Shown: positions 8,138 to 17,435, counted from the first letter of the stretch. The stretch: DNA of 64,000 bases from Chitinophaga pollutisoli (GCF_038396755.1 NZ_CP149822.1:3968001-4032000), one strand, 5' to 3'. Notes: a model not told the origin generated them from the sequence alone. Numbers and translations: made by a program.

Positions 8138-9925
8138 ATGATTTCTACGTCAACTCCAAAATTTCCATTCATGTTCGCAAAACGATCACTTATGAGCAAA
8201 TTCAGCATCGCGATGATTCCTGTCGTGATGATGCTGGCTTGTCAAAACCGTTCCGGTTCGAAAGGCGGCCAGGGGTCCGGTAACAATACGCCATCGATAG
8301 GCTGCGCCGTTCCGCCGACCCATGATAAAGACTGGTATGCTTCCGCAAAGAAAGCGCCATTCTTCGAAAATATTTCAGGCGTCGATTTTAGAATTTCAAC
8401 CTCGCAGCCGGAAGCGCAGGCCTATTTCAACCAGGGTTTGATGCTGGCGTATGGATTCAACCATGCCGAAGCGGCGAGGTCGTTTTACGAAGCCATCCGC
8501 CTGGATTCCGGTTGTGCCATGGCCTATTGGGGGTTTGCCTACGTGTTGGGGCCGAATTACAACGCGGGCATGGAAGACGATAACTACCTGCGCGCCTGGG
8601 ATGCGATAACCCAGGCCAGGGGCTTATTGGCAAACTGCACACCAAAGGAAGCCGCACTGATCGAGGCGATGAGCACGCGTTATGTACAAACGCCCCCGGC
8701 CGACCGTGCCCCGCTCGATATCGCCTATTCCGCAGCGATGAAGAAAGTATATGATCAATATCCCACCGACCCCGACGTAGGCACACTATACGCCGAATCG
8801 ATGATGAACCTCCATCCCTGGAATCTCTACGACAAAATCACGAAAGTAGCACGGCCGTGGACGCCTGCCATCGTTAAGGTGCTGGAACGGCTCGTTGTGC
8901 AACATCCGAAACACGCCGGCGTGCACCACTTTTACATTCATGCTTTGGAGACCTCCGCTGCGCCCGAGAAAGCCATGCCCAGCGCGCTGTTGCTGGATAC
9001 ATTGGTGAAGGGAGCGGGGCACCTGTTGCATATGCCGTCGCATATTTACATCAACACGGGCGATTATCATCTCGGCTCCCTGTCCAACATCCGGGCGGTG
9101 GAGGCCGACAGTCTGTATACGACGATGTGCCATGCGCAAGGGGCTTACCCGCTGGCGTATTATCCGCACAATCATCATTTCTTAACGGCCACGGCAACAC
9201 TGGAAGGAAATTCAAAATGGGCCTGGGATGCCGCGATGCAACTGCATAAGCACACTTCAGCGGAAGTCATGCGCATGCCTGGCTGGGGAACGTTGCAGCA
9301 TTACTACACGATTCCGTATTACATCGCCGTGAAACTGGCCATGTGGGACACGATTATGGTGATGCCCTCGCCCGCGGCGGATCTCATTTATCCGCGGGCC
9401 ATCTGGCATTATGCGCGGGGGATGGCGTACCTGGGAAAGCATAACCTGGGCAACGCCCGGAAGGAAATGGACAGTCTCCGCATCCTGGCGGCGGATACCA
9501 CCCTGAAAGATTTGACGATCTGGAACATCAACACCACGGCCGATCTCGCGCAGATAGCGGCGAAGGTGCTGGCGGCAGGAATCGCGGTACAGGAAGGGCA
9601 GGCCGACGCTTCTGTCAGATTGCTGAAAGAGGCGATCGCCATTGAAGACAACCTGAATTACAATGAGCCGCCGGATTGGTTCTTCTCGGTCCGTCATCAT
9701 TTGGGAGCGGTATTGCTCAAAGCGGGGAAGGGGAAGGAAGCGGAGGATGTATACCGGCAGGATTTGCGGACCTGGCGTAAGAACGGATGGGCGCTGATCG
9801 GCTTGCATCAGGCGCTGGCGATGCAGAACAGGCGTGCAGAAGCGCAGCAGGCGAAAGCGGATTTTGATGAAGCGTGGAAGTATGCGGATATCCAGATCGC
9901 CTCATCGTCGGTAATCGCAGACTGA
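8138..9925 (+). CDS. Tetratricopeptide-repeat lipoprotein
   Basis: 595 residues from ATG 8138; ATGs at 8171 and 8192 also give a sensible lipoprotein signal (KFSIAMIPVVMMLAC), with the acylated cysteine in LAC. After a linker rich in Gly/Ser come helical repeats resembling TPR: FNQGLMLAYGFNHAEAARSFYEAI, MAYWGFAYVLGPNYNAG, a middle region with HAGVHHFYIHALE and HLLHMPSHIYINTGDYHL, and C-terminal repeats ending LIGLHQALAMQNRRAEAQQ. Bacteroidota carry many such exported TPR proteins of unknown role. The conserved HHFYIHALE and LLHMPSHIY segments contain several histidines. It is monocistronic, in the same orientation as the VOC gene downstream. Confidence 0.85.
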   Translation: MISTSTPKFPFMFAKRSLMSKFSIAMIPVVMMLACQNRSGSKGGQGSGNNTPSIGCAVPPTHDKDWYASAKKAPFFENISGVDFRISTSQPEAQAYFNQGLMLAYGFNHAEAARSFYEAIRLDSGCAMAYWGFAYVLGPNYNAGMEDDNYLRAWDAITQARGLLANCTPKEAALIEAMSTRYVQTPPADRAPLDIAYSAAMKKVYDQYPTDPDVGTLYAESMMNLHPWNLYDKITKVARPWTPAIVKVLERLVVQHPKHAGVHHFYIHALETSAAPEKAMPSALLLDTLVKGAGHLLHMPSHIYINTGDYHLGSLSNIRAVEADSLYTTMCHAQGAYPLAYYPHNHHFLTATATLEGNSKWAWDAAMQLHKHTSAEVMRMPGWGTLQHYYTIPYYIAVKLAMWDTIMVMPSPAADLIYPRAIWHYARGMAYLGKHNLGNARKEMDSLRILAADTTLKDLTIWNINTTADLAQIAAKVLAAGIAVQEGQADASVRLLKEAIAIEDNLNYNEPPDWFFSVRHHLGAVLLKAGKGKEAEDVYRQDLRTWRKNGWALIGLHQALAMQNRRAEAQQAKADFDEAWKYADIQIASSSVIAD

Positions 9926-10023
9926 CGGAATTGGGATTGTACAGGCAAGTTGGTTTCCGGCTGGCGCCATCGGGACCAGGTGCATCGTAATTGTGTGAAA
10001 AGACTTAACTTCTGTTAAAAACC

Positions 10024-10380
10024 ATGCTAACCAACATCCACCCGAAACTGCCGATGCGTGATAAGGCCGTCACGCTGGACTATTATGTAAACAAGCTGGG
10101 TTTCAGCCTGGCGGGGAAAGAGGATTATGATTTATACCTGATGTTGCAAAAAGACGGCATTGAAATTCATTTCTTCGCGTTCAAAGGCCTGGATCCTGCT
10201 GAGAATTATGGACAGGTGTATATCAGGACGGATGATATCGAGGCACTGCATGCAGCGTTCCTGGCCAATAACGTATCCATCCACCCGAATGGCGGGCTGG
10301 AGGTAAAGCCCTGGCGGCAGAAGGAATTCTCTTTACTGGATCCGGATAATAATTTATTGACTTTTGGGCAGGGTGTGTAG
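10024..10380 (+). CDS. VOC family (bleomycin-resistance/glyoxalase fold) protein
   Basis: 118 residues, one complete VOC unit of two beta-alpha-beta-beta-beta modules: HPKLPMRDKAVTLDYYVNKLGFSL in the first and GQVYIRTDDIEALHAAF followed by EFSLLDPDNNLLTFGQ in the second. The pattern resembles the bleomycin-binding (BRP) subgroup, in which a dimer sequesters the drug, but the same fold also serves as dioxygenase or glyoxalase. EIHFF and the final DPDNNLLTF hold the usual acidic and aromatic positions. Function beyond the fold is not predictable. Confidence 0.85.
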   Translation: MLTNIHPKLPMRDKAVTLDYYVNKLGFSLAGKEDYDLYLMLQKDGIEIHFFAFKGLDPAENYGQVYIRTDDIEALHAAFLANNVSIHPNGGLEVKPWRQKEFSLLDPDNNLLTFGQGV

Positions 10381-10404
10381 GCGGGCTGGCCGCGTCATTG
10401 CAAT

Positions 10405-11466
10405 TTAAAAATCAGTTACCCTCCAATACGCTTTTTTCGGTTGAAGCTTTTCATCAAATAGCAGCGGATAGTTTTTCCGTCCTTTCACCGGGAAATTATC
10501 CAGCCAGCTGGATCGGTCTGAGACGTTCCAGAACGTGACGCCCGTAATGATGTCGCGGTATTTTCTGAAAGTATCGAAAAGCATGTCGTACTGATGTTCT
10601 TGCGACTCTTTTTGTTCTGCCGTGAAATCAGGTTTCTCCGGCATTTTATCGTTGGTGAAAACGGAAACATCCAGTTCGGTAATCTGAATTTTGATCCCGA
10701 GGGATGCATATTTTTCGATTGCGGATACAAGCAGCGCCCTGGATGGATCTGATATGGACCAATGGCCCTGCAGGCCAACGGCATGAACCGGCACGTTTTC
10801 CTCGCGCAGCTTTTTAAGCAGGCGGTATACTTTGTCTCTTTTTACAGGGTTTTCGGTGTTGTAATCATTGTAGAATAGAATGGCCTTCGGGTCTGCTTCA
10901 TGCGCGTACCGGAATGCCTGCGCGATAAAGTCCTCCCCGCAGATCTGGTACCATAGGGAGTTGCGTAAAAACTCGCTGTGCCGGTCCGACACGGCTTCAT
11001 TGACTACGTCCCAGGCATATATCCGGCCTTTGTATCGGCCCACCACATCGTGGATATGTGTGCGCAGCCTGTTTAACAGGGTGTCTTTACTCACCAGTTT
11101 ACCGGCGGCATCGTAGAACATCCATTTCGGCGCCTGGTTGTGCCAGCAGAGGGTGTGTCCCCTGACCTTTAACCCGTTTTCAGTTGCAAAATGAACGATG
11201 GCATCGGCGCCTCTCCAATCATACCGATCTGTTGCAGGGTGAATGGGTTCCATTTTCATCGCGTTTTCTGCGGTGAGGCTATTGAAGTGCTGAAGCAGGA
11301 AGATGCGGGTGGCAGAGTCCTGCAAATGGCGGGGCGTGACGGCAACGCCGATTGGGAAATAATCCTGGTAGTGGTCTTTCAGCCCTTTTCCGGTTTGCTG
11401 TGCATTTGCTGTAAGAAATGTACTTGAAAGCAGTACGGCAACGAGCAGGTAATTTGATCGCATCAT
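10405..11466 (-). CDS. GH10 endo-1,4-beta-xylanase, exported
   Basis: 353 residues from ATG 11466, which directly begins a signal peptide (MRSNYLLVAVLLSSTFLTANAQ); the frame is open from 11535 but the extra residues are not needed. The chain is a single GH10 TIM barrel: FNSLTAENAMKMEPIHP, VRGHTLCWHNQAPKWMF, acid/base Glu157 in WDVVNEAVSD, FYNDYN, VGLQGHW, nucleophile Glu264 in ITELDVSVF, and GVTFWNVSDRSSWL. All subsites of a normal xylanase are present and there is no carbohydrate-binding module. It should cut internal bonds of xylan outside the inner membrane. It stands alone, with no xylan-specific SusC/D beside it. Confidence 0.95.
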   Translation of the reverse strand: MMRSNYLLVAVLLSSTFLTANAQQTGKGLKDHYQDYFPIGVAVTPRHLQDSATRIFLLQHFNSLTAENAMKMEPIHPATDRYDWRGADAIVHFATENGLKVRGHTLCWHNQAPKWMFYDAAGKLVSKDTLLNRLRTHIHDVVGRYKGRIYAWDVVNEAVSDRHSEFLRNSLWYQICGEDFIAQAFRYAHEADPKAILFYNDYNTENPVKRDKVYRLLKKLREENVPVHAVGLQGHWSISDPSRALLVSAIEKYASLGIKIQITELDVSVFTNDKMPEKPDFTAEQKESQEHQYDMLFDTFRKYRDIITGVTFWNVSDRSSWLDNFPVKGRKNYPLLFDEKLQPKKAYWRVTDF

Positions 11467-11624
11467 AGGGTATCTAAAATACAAATCCGGGTTGAAAAAT
11501 TTATGTTGTATTCCTATTAAGGTTACGCCTGTCAAATACGAACGTATTTTACAATCTCAAATACTCAACCGTGAATGGGTATTTGTTGAAACAGGTAAGT
11601 ACATTAATTTCCGCGGGTTAAAAA

Positions 11625-12200
11625 TTATCGCGGCTTTCGGATCATGGGATGTACAATGGGGGAGCTACCGGATTGGATTTCGCCGATCACCTCGAATCCA
11701 TGGCGCTGATAAAGAGAAAGGTTCCTGGGATTGGAAGATTCTAGATAAGCGATAGTGCCGTCACGGTCTACCGCTTTCAATGCTTCTGTCATTAGCGCAG
11801 ACCCTATTCCGGTGCCCTGTTGAACCGGATCTACGCCGATCATCGGGAGGTACCAATGTGGTTCGGTTGGGTGGAATTTCTCCATTTGCTCCATGATGCC
11901 CGGCATGTCTGCCTTTACCTGACCGTCGGTATACTCGGTAAATAATCTGGTTAGTGTTGTTTCGTCTGATTTTGTGCCGGGAGGCAGCCAAAGCGCGGCA
12001 CCGGTAAAGTTTTCGGTAATGTAGGCGGTTCCTTTACCGAATGCGTTTCCGCCGAAGGCTTTTGTGATACCAGGGAAAGCGGCTAAATACTTTGCCGGGT
12101 CGGGGAGAGACCACCGGGCCATCGGATCCACACTAAAAGCCAGGGTTAATATATCGATGGTGCGGTGCAGATCTGTCGCTAAAGCTGTTATTACTTTCAT
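11625..12200 (-). CDS. GNAT family N-acetyltransferase
   Basis: 191 residues using ATG 12200 (MKVITALATDLHRTIDIL); the longer open frame to 12260 adds basic residues unlike the family. Typical GNAT order: a variable N-terminus with ALWLPPGTKSDE, then HWYLPMIGVDPVQQGTGIGSALM with the acetyl-CoA pyrophosphate-binding loop (QGTGIGS), TIAYLESSNPRNLSLYQRHGFEVIGE. This resembles acetyltransferases that modify small amines or antibiotics, but the acceptor is unknown. Divergent from nothing; its start faces the tRNA-Glu terminator. Confidence 0.88.
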   Translation of the reverse strand: MKVITALATDLHRTIDILTLAFSVDPMARWSLPDPAKYLAAFPGITKAFGGNAFGKGTAYITENFTGAALWLPPGTKSDETTLTRLFTEYTDGQVKADMPGIMEQMEKFHPTEPHWYLPMIGVDPVQQGTGIGSALMTEALKAVDRDGTIAYLESSNPRNLSLYQRHGFEVIGEIQSGSSPIVHPMIRKPR

Positions 12201-12384
12201 AACGATCTTTCTTCGAAAGTAAGGTAAACTTCCGAAAAGTAACCGTAACCGGATGAGCAAGAGTTAACGTGTCAGCGGGAGCAGTGGCTGACTTCAGATC
12301 CGTGGATGATCGAATAGATATGCGAAACAGCGGGGTGAATTCAACCTGGAAGATCGGTCATGAGGGTGCGAATGGTATAAAAGC

Positions 12385-12416
12385 AAAAAGGACAGCCATG
12401 AGACTGTCCTTTTTTA
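12385..12416. terminator. Intrinsic terminator after tRNA-Glu copy 1
   Basis: Stem AAGGACAG / CTGTCCTT with an 8-nt loop, flanked by A-run on the left and T-run on the right, so it can work in both directions. It lies 15 bp downstream of the tRNA on the minus strand. Confidence 0.75.
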
Positions 12417-12431
12417 TTGCTTGTTAAGTCG

Positions 12432-12503
12432 TACCGCGTACGGGAATCGAACCCGTCATTCCTCCGTGAAAGGGAGGCGTCTTAACCGCTTGACCAACGC
12501 GGC
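12432..12503 (-). tRNA. tRNA-Glu (anticodon TTC), copy 1
   Basis: 72 nt. The anticodon stem-loop reads CCTCC CTTTCAC GGAGG, giving anticodon TTC (Glu). The T arm is ACGGG TTCGATT CCCGT, and the acceptor stem pairs GCCGCGT with ACGCGGT, leaving a G1-U72 wobble, then A73. CCA is not encoded. The sequence is identical to the copy at 49463-49534. Confidence 0.96.
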
Positions 12504-12521
12504 ATTTCCCGTTTGGGATGG

Positions 12522-12552
12522 CAAAGGTAGGGGATTCCGACACAATTCCAAA
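12522..12552 (-). promoter_or_regulatory. Promoter of tRNA-Glu copy 1
   Basis: On the minus strand: TTTG (12552-12549), a 19-bp spacer, TACCTTTG (12529-12522), matching the Bacteroidota housekeeping sigma consensus TTTG-N19-TAnnTTTG exactly. The same elements and spacing occur before copy 2, while the spacer sequence differs. Confidence 0.8.
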
Positions 12553-12574
12553 AAAAATGGAAAAAAACAGGACC

Positions 12575-12922
12575 TCAACCCTTCCGGTGCTGCGCGCCCC
12601 ATGCTGATATCTCCCGCAACATCGGCTGGGTCGACCGGCCCAGGGCCGTCAATGCGTACTCCACCTTGGGAGGAACCTCCGGATACACCGTCCGCTCCAC
12701 CAACCCGTCGGCCTCCAGTTCCCGCAACTGCGCTACCAGCATCCGCTCCGAAACACCCGGAATGTCTTTCCGTAATTCACTGTAACGCTTACACCCCTCC
12801 GTCAGGCTGAACAGGATAGAAGGCTTCCACCTGCCGCCGATCACCGATAATGCGTGAGACATGCCGCACAACAGGCTCAGGCGGCTCTCATTGATGCTAT
12901 TTGTTGAATTCGCTTTTCGCAT
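12575..12922 (-). CDS. HxlR family winged-helix regulator
   Basis: 115 residues from ATG 12922. The HxlR domain is complete: CGMSHALSVIGGRWKPSILFSL, YSELRKDIPGVSERMLVAQLRELEADGLVERTVYPEVPPKVEYALT, LGRSTQPMLREISAWG. The N-terminal cysteine in LLCGM is the position used for redox sensing in HypR/YodB-type members, though this is not proof of that role. An earlier ATG at 12949 would overlap the putative operator, so 12922 is preferred. The gene is divergent from an SDR gene, the usual arrangement in which HxlR proteins regulate an adjacent oxidoreductase. Confidence 0.92.
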   Translation of the reverse strand: MRKANSTNSINESRLSLLCGMSHALSVIGGRWKPSILFSLTEGCKRYSELRKDIPGVSERMLVAQLRELEADGLVERTVYPEVPPKVEYALTALGRSTQPMLREISAWGAQHRKG

Positions 12923-12925
12923 ACT

Positions 12926-12992
12926 TACTAAAATGTTAGTACTTAACAACTACGTTAGTACCCCCAAAGATAAAGTGATCGCGATAATTTTG
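12926..12992. promoter_or_regulatory. Divergent HxlR/SDR control region with repeats and -7 element
   Basis: GTTAGTAC occurs twice as direct repeats (12935-12942 and 12954-12961, starts 19 bp apart), and the first copy also forms an inverted repeat with TACTAA (12926-12931) facing TTAGTA (12936-12941). These are plausible HxlR sites. TAATTTTG (12985-12992) matches the TAnnTTTG -7 element for the SDR gene; no TTTG is seen at the right distance, and the ATG follows only 4 bp later, implying a very short or absent leader. Confidence 0.5.
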
Positions 12993-12996
12993 CGTC

Positions 12997-13737
12997 ATGA
13001 AAAATCTACACCAACAAACAGCATTTGTAACCGGCGGCAGCCGGGGAATAGGCGCGGCCATCGTCAGGAGGCTCGCGCATGAAGGCGCCAACGTGGCTTT
13101 CACTTACCAATCGTCGAAGGAAAAAGCGGAAGCGCTGGCGGCGGAAGTAAGCGCCCTGGGCGTGAAAGCCCTCGCCATCGCGGCGGACAGCAAAGACCCC
13201 CAGGCCGTTCAAGCCGCCGTAAACCAGGCCGTCACCTATTTCGGCCGGCTCGATATCCTGGTCAACAACGCCGGCATCGGCAACATCAAACCCCTGGAAG
13301 AATGCTCCCTCGATGACTTCGATGAAACGATGGCTGTCAACGTTCGCGCCGTGTTCGCCGCATCCCGCGCCGCTATCCCGCATATGCACGCCGGCGGGCG
13401 CATCGTCAATATCGGTACCTGCCTGGTCGACCGCATCACCTTCGGCGGCTGCGCACTCTATTCCACCAGCAAAGCCGCTATCACCGGGCTCACCAAAGCC
13501 CTCGCGCGGGAACTGGGCCCGAAAAAAATAAATGTGAACATCGTACATCCCGGCCCCATCGATACGGATATGAACCCGTCCGACGGCCCCTCGGCGGACT
13601 ACCAGCGTTCCAACACGGCACTCGATACCTTCGGAAAAACCGAAGACATCGCAGCTATGGTGGCGTTCCTCGCCGGGCCCGAAAGCGGATTCATCACCGG
13701 GGCTGGCTTTACGATAGATGGGGGCACCAACATTTAA
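12997..13737 (+). CDS. SDR family oxidoreductase (3-oxoacyl-ACP-reductase-like)
   Basis: 246 residues, classical short-chain dehydrogenase. Nucleotide-binding TGGSRGIGAAI near residue 12, NNAGIGN in the middle, the catalytic Ser/Tyr/Lys set in the GTCLVDR region and YSTSKAAITG, then PGPIDTDMNP and a C-terminal GFITGAGFTIDGGTNI. The YQSSKEKAE segment after beta-2 is typical for NADPH preference. FabG-like proteins outside fab operons reduce many carbonyls, so the substrate is open. The divergent HxlR gene probably controls it. Confidence 0.92.
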   Translation: MKNLHQQTAFVTGGSRGIGAAIVRRLAHEGANVAFTYQSSKEKAEALAAEVSALGVKALAIAADSKDPQAVQAAVNQAVTYFGRLDILVNNAGIGNIKPLEECSLDDFDETMAVNVRAVFAASRAAIPHMHAGGRIVNIGTCLVDRITFGGCALYSTSKAAITGLTKALARELGPKKINVNIVHPGPIDTDMNPSDGPSADYQRSNTALDTFGKTEDIAAMVAFLAGPESGFITGAGFTIDGGTNI

Positions 13738-13767
13738 CGGCTTTGATTTCCCTGGGTTAACCGCATC

Positions 13768-13797
13768 AAAAAACCGCTCTTACGGGAGCGGTTTTTT
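13768..13797 (+). terminator. Intrinsic terminator after SDR gene
   Basis: Stem AAACCGCTC / GAGCGGTTT with a short TTACGG loop and six T, 30 bp downstream of the stop codon. An A-run on the left allows weaker function for the convergent FecR gene. Confidence 0.8.
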
Positions 13798-13853
13798 GAA
13801 AGTCTAAGCTCCTCTTGGAGGACGCTATCATTATATCTACACAACTTTCTAGG

Positions 13854-14980
13854 TTATCGGCAGTGGAGCATACCGTTCTTCCAGTAAAACTCCACATCGT
13901 TTTGCGCGTTTATATTATCAACAAATTCGGAGAGCGTTTGGTTGCGGTAAATGCTGCCATTTAGTAATTTTTTTCCGCTTCTTCCGTATCGATGTATAAC
14001 GTGGTATTGAACCATCGCGCTATGATTTCCCTGAGCTCCCTGGCGGGCAAATCCCTGAACAACTGCTGGCCTGTTGTCCACGAAACGCTATACCCGGATT
14101 GCATCCTGGCGGGAGACAACGGCCTGTCTGTAGCCGCGGTGGCCTCCTGGCCTCCATGCAAGGGGATGACGGATCCATATGCCGCCATTTCCATCCATCC
14201 ATTGACGACATGCGCGGATACGCTTGTGGGCGTATATGCGTTTACGTTGCAGATACCCTCGCTTTCGGAGGTGATGTCCGCCTGGCCGGCGTGAATCACA
14301 AAGGCTTTTCCGTTGCCCTTCATGATCCTGAAGTACGCTTCTCCTTCCAGGTACACTTCTCTCGGACCGGAGCCGAATCGGAAGGGAAATTGGATTTTCG
14401 AAGCGCTGTTCAAATGAACTTCGGTGCCATCCGGCAATTGCAGCCGGGATTCCTTGCCGGGAGGAACGCTGAGGCTGTTCCAGCCGGAAGCCCCGTGGCG
14501 AATGTCTTCCAGGCGCAGCCTGCCGTCGCTGAAAACAAACCCGGTAGACTGAACACGGTATCGTTGCGGGCCACCGTCGCGGAATTCGATCGTTTCCCCA
14601 TTCGAAAACTGCAGCGTTATTTCCTGGATACCGGTCGGAATAACGGCAGGGTGCGATTCGGGAACGGGATCGCGGGGCCAGATGAGCCATGCGGTGATCA
14701 CCATACCTGCAGCCAGTCCTGCGCTGATCCACCAGTTCCATACCTTCTGCAGCCTGCGGCGGCGATGCCGTTGCACGACTGCCAGATAATCCGATTCCAG
14801 TTGCTCCGTTGGAAATGCGTGCTGCCCGCCAGCACTTCCACTATTCCTTTTTTCATTCCTGATGGCGCGCGCCGCTGCGCTGGTTGCCATGAAATCATCC
14901 AATGACTGCTGCTCTTCCGGAGTAATCGTTCCGAACAACTCTTTGTCGAGCAGCAATCGTATGTGATTTTCATTTTCCAT
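13854..14980 (-). CDS. FecR family anti-sigma factor, frameshifted near the C-terminus
   Basis: ATG 14980 begins the short cytoplasmic sigma-binding region (LLDKELFGTITPEEQQSLDDF). A transmembrane helix follows (WISAGLAAGMVITAWLIW) and then the periplasmic FecR domain (LSVPPGKESRLQLPDGTEV, LNSASKIQFPF, REVYLEGEAYFRI). The frame stops at 13961 after EAEKNY. One extra A in the A7 run (13968-13974 on the plus strand as T) gives EAEKKLLNGSIYRNQTL and restores the conserved C-terminal domain, ending at a TAA at 13854. FecR proteins relay signals from a TonB receptor to an ECF sigma factor, but neither is adjacent here. Either an assembly error, a pseudogene or frameshift-controlled expression. Confidence 0.85.
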
Positions 14981-15242
14981 CTGAATATATAGATACGTTT
15001 TTGAGGTGCGCGGGGTGAATGGGGAAAAGAAAAAACAAGGAATTTTTTTGTTTTGTTAATAAACACAATGTATGGAGCCCAACAGGGCAGCGGAATTGCA
15101 CGGTTTTGTTAACAGCGGATACTTTCCAACCGCCACAGTGCTATAGTTGTTAATTCACCCTTTCAATTGTTGCCGGCATCTTTATATACATATTGTACAA
15201 GCCTGAGAGAACCCCGTTTGCAGCCTTATAAATGATGCTATC

Positions 15243-16081
15243 ATGGACAGACTGAATCAGTTAGTATATGCCCGCCTGATGCCGGCACAGCTATCCGCTT
15301 ATCCCGCAGATCTTCCTGGCCTTCTTGGTGAAATCCGCGACGCCAAGCTACGCATAACCGCCCGGCTGCTGGAGCTGGACCATCATCCCGATAGCCCCGC
15401 TTCCGCCATAGCCGTTCGCCGGTACCAGCTGCAATTCGTAGCCATCGTAGACGTCCTGCATTTCTTTCAACTGCAGGCTGGTCCCAGTCTCCAGGATTTC
15501 TACCGCGAAACCGCAGGCCTCGTCATGGAACTGATCATGGCGCTCGAACAATATTTTCCCGAACATCTCGCCAAAGATCTTTTTCTCCCCGGCCCTTACG
15601 CCGGGCACATCCTCACCCAGCAAGCCTCCCGCATGCGAGATGCCGAAACCGCCCTGCTCGAAAATCACATCGATCCCGCACTGGTCAGCATCATTTTCCA
15701 CCCCATGCGCCGCGCCGATGCCATGCCCACGTTCGGTACCGCCAGCTTCTACCGCCGCCTGCTGCGCGACCTCCGGGAACAAGACCATCTCTACTATATG
15801 GACCCCGAAGAACGGACGCTCTTCATCCTATTCACCCACAACTTTAACTGCCCCGACCTCCTCCGCCACGCCACCACCGTACTCCGCAACAGAACCACAG
15901 CGCTCAAAACCCTCCAGGAAAAAAAGGCCTCCTGTCCTGGTACGAAAAAGAATTACGCCACCTGCCGTCAAACGAGTATGCGTTGTTCCCCGGCAAAGGC
16001 TCCATCAAAGACCAACTCCTCCAATGGATCAAAGAAGAAAAACAATTTATGCATAACCTGTATACCACCTGGAACTCATAA
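15243..16081 (+). CDS. Conserved protein of unknown function, paralogue of next gene, frameshifted
   Basis: I do not recognise a named family. The protein is helical, lacks signal or membrane segments, and aligns with the next gene: RRYQLQFVAIVDVLHFFQL with RYWQRSVVRLLDVLRGY, LIMALEQYFPEHLAKDLFLP with IMTSLEQHFRDDLSPELLLP. As written the frame runs to 16106, but after residue ~227 it turns basic and unrelated. Adding one A to the A7 run at 15919-15925 restores GLLSWYEKELRHLPSN and DQLLQWIKEEKQFMHNLY, homologous to the paralogue, ending at 16081. Even corrected (about 279 residues) it lacks the paralogue's last ~90 residues. Confidence 0.6.
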
Positions 16082-16248
16082 ATGTTTGCGAATTCACTCC
16101 GGTTAACCCCATGCTCCCGCAGGCATGAAAAAATATTCCCCACCTGTGAAAGCGTACCGCATGATTCCGCCAATCCCGTTTCGTGCAGTTGCCATTCGCG
16201 ATAGCCCGGGACCCGATTCTTTCAGCTTCACTTATTTTACATAGACCC

Positions 16249-17415
16249 ATGACATTGTTAAATCACATCATAACCGTCCATCTTTGTCCACAGGCATCCA
16301 CCGAAATGAACGAAAAACTACCACAGTGCCTTGAACAATTGCAAACCGAGAAAAACCGCCTCATCGCGTTATTCCTCCGCCTGGCTGACCTCCCCGCCGG
16401 TAACCCGCGCCGAACAGCCGCCGTCCGGTACTGGCAGCGGTCTGTCGTCCGCCTGCTGGACGTTCTCCGCGGATACGACGACATCTCCCGCGCGCATAAG
16501 GCCATAGCCACCCACTATGAAGAAGCCACGCAACTGATGCTGGAAATCATGACCAGCCTGGAGCAGCATTTCCGTGACGATCTGTCGCCGGAGCTGCTCC
16601 TTCCGCAAACCTACGCCCGCGTGGCAAGGTCATTGCTCCTTCCGCGCTTGCTGAAAGCTGACAAGGGGATGTCGCTCGTCGGTATAGAAGCGCCATTCAG
16701 GCGCCTCGTGCTCGAACCCGCCTGGAATTTCATGGAACGCCCCGAGGAAAGCATCACTTTTGGCGAGCTTTTCTTCCTCCGCGACCTCATAACGAAATTG
16801 CTGATCTTCACCCATCCCGCCCATGCCGGTTCCGGCGATCCGGTCAGAGATATTCACCACCTGCTCGTAAGCCTGAATTTTAATGCAGCGGGATATTTTG
16901 TGTATTGTGTGGAAGCGGTGCGCCGCGAGATGTACCGCTATGAGAGCCTCCGCGAAAGAATGAAAGTGCTGGCATGGTGCACCCGCGAATTGAAACGCAG
17001 GCAGCCGGATAGCAGGCTGAGGGTGCTGCGCCCCGGCGGTTTCCACATCCGCGACCAGCTACTGGTATGGCTGCAGGAAGAGCGCATTTTCATCCGCCAA
17101 CTCATGGCGCCCGCGCGGGAAACAGCGGAAGCCGCGTCCTGGTCAACCCGCCTCACTGTGCCGCAGGCCGCCCTCATGGCGAGGGTCTATCTTGAAGAAG
17201 GACTGGTTAAAACCGCATCGCTGCAACAGGTTTTTACATCGCTGGCCGATATGCTGCACCTGCGGAAAGCGGATGCGGGTGCGGAAGACAGCTTCCGGGT
17301 GAAGTACCAGCACCCCAGCCTGTCCACCGTTACCGCCTGCAAGCAATGGATCGCCAGGGTGCTGGTCCGGCTGAACGATTACGAAACGCAACTGCGTACG
17401 GGCGCAGATAACTAA
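16249..17415 (+). CDS. Conserved Bacteroidota protein of unknown function
   Basis: 388 residues from ATG 16249; the frame opens at 16183 and ATG 16306 (MNEKLPQCLEQL) aligns best with the paralogue's start. Predicted all-helical and cytoplasmic. Blocks that recur in the upstream paralogue include SLEQHFRDDLSPELLLP, LVSLNFNAAGYFVYC and DQLLVWLQEERIFIRQL. The C-terminal ~90 residues (LTVPQAALMARVYLEEG, SLQQVFTSLADML, DSFRVKYQHPSLSTV) look like a separate helical domain and are missing from the paralogue. I recall similar proteins only as hypothetical in Chitinophagaceae, often near mobile or regulatory genes, and cannot assign a function. Tandem duplication with one shortened copy is clear. Confidence 0.75.
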   Translation: MTLLNHIITVHLCPQASTEMNEKLPQCLEQLQTEKNRLIALFLRLADLPAGNPRRTAAVRYWQRSVVRLLDVLRGYDDISRAHKAIATHYEEATQLMLEIMTSLEQHFRDDLSPELLLPQTYARVARSLLLPRLLKADKGMSLVGIEAPFRRLVLEPAWNFMERPEESITFGELFFLRDLITKLLIFTHPAHAGSGDPVRDIHHLLVSLNFNAAGYFVYCVEAVRREMYRYESLRERMKVLAWCTRELKRRQPDSRLRVLRPGGFHIRDQLLVWLQEERIFIRQLMAPARETAEAASWSTRLTVPQAALMARVYLEEGLVKTASLQQVFTSLADMLHLRKADAGAEDSFRVKYQHPSLSTVTACKQWIARVLVRLNDYETQLRTGADN

Positions 17416-17435
17416 CCCCATAAGAAATGGACCGA

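Noticed and set aside
16249..17415. RteC-type conjugative-transposon regulator
   Set aside because: A loose resemblance in the C-terminal helical domain came to mind, but I could not line up the key blocks and no conjugation genes are nearby.
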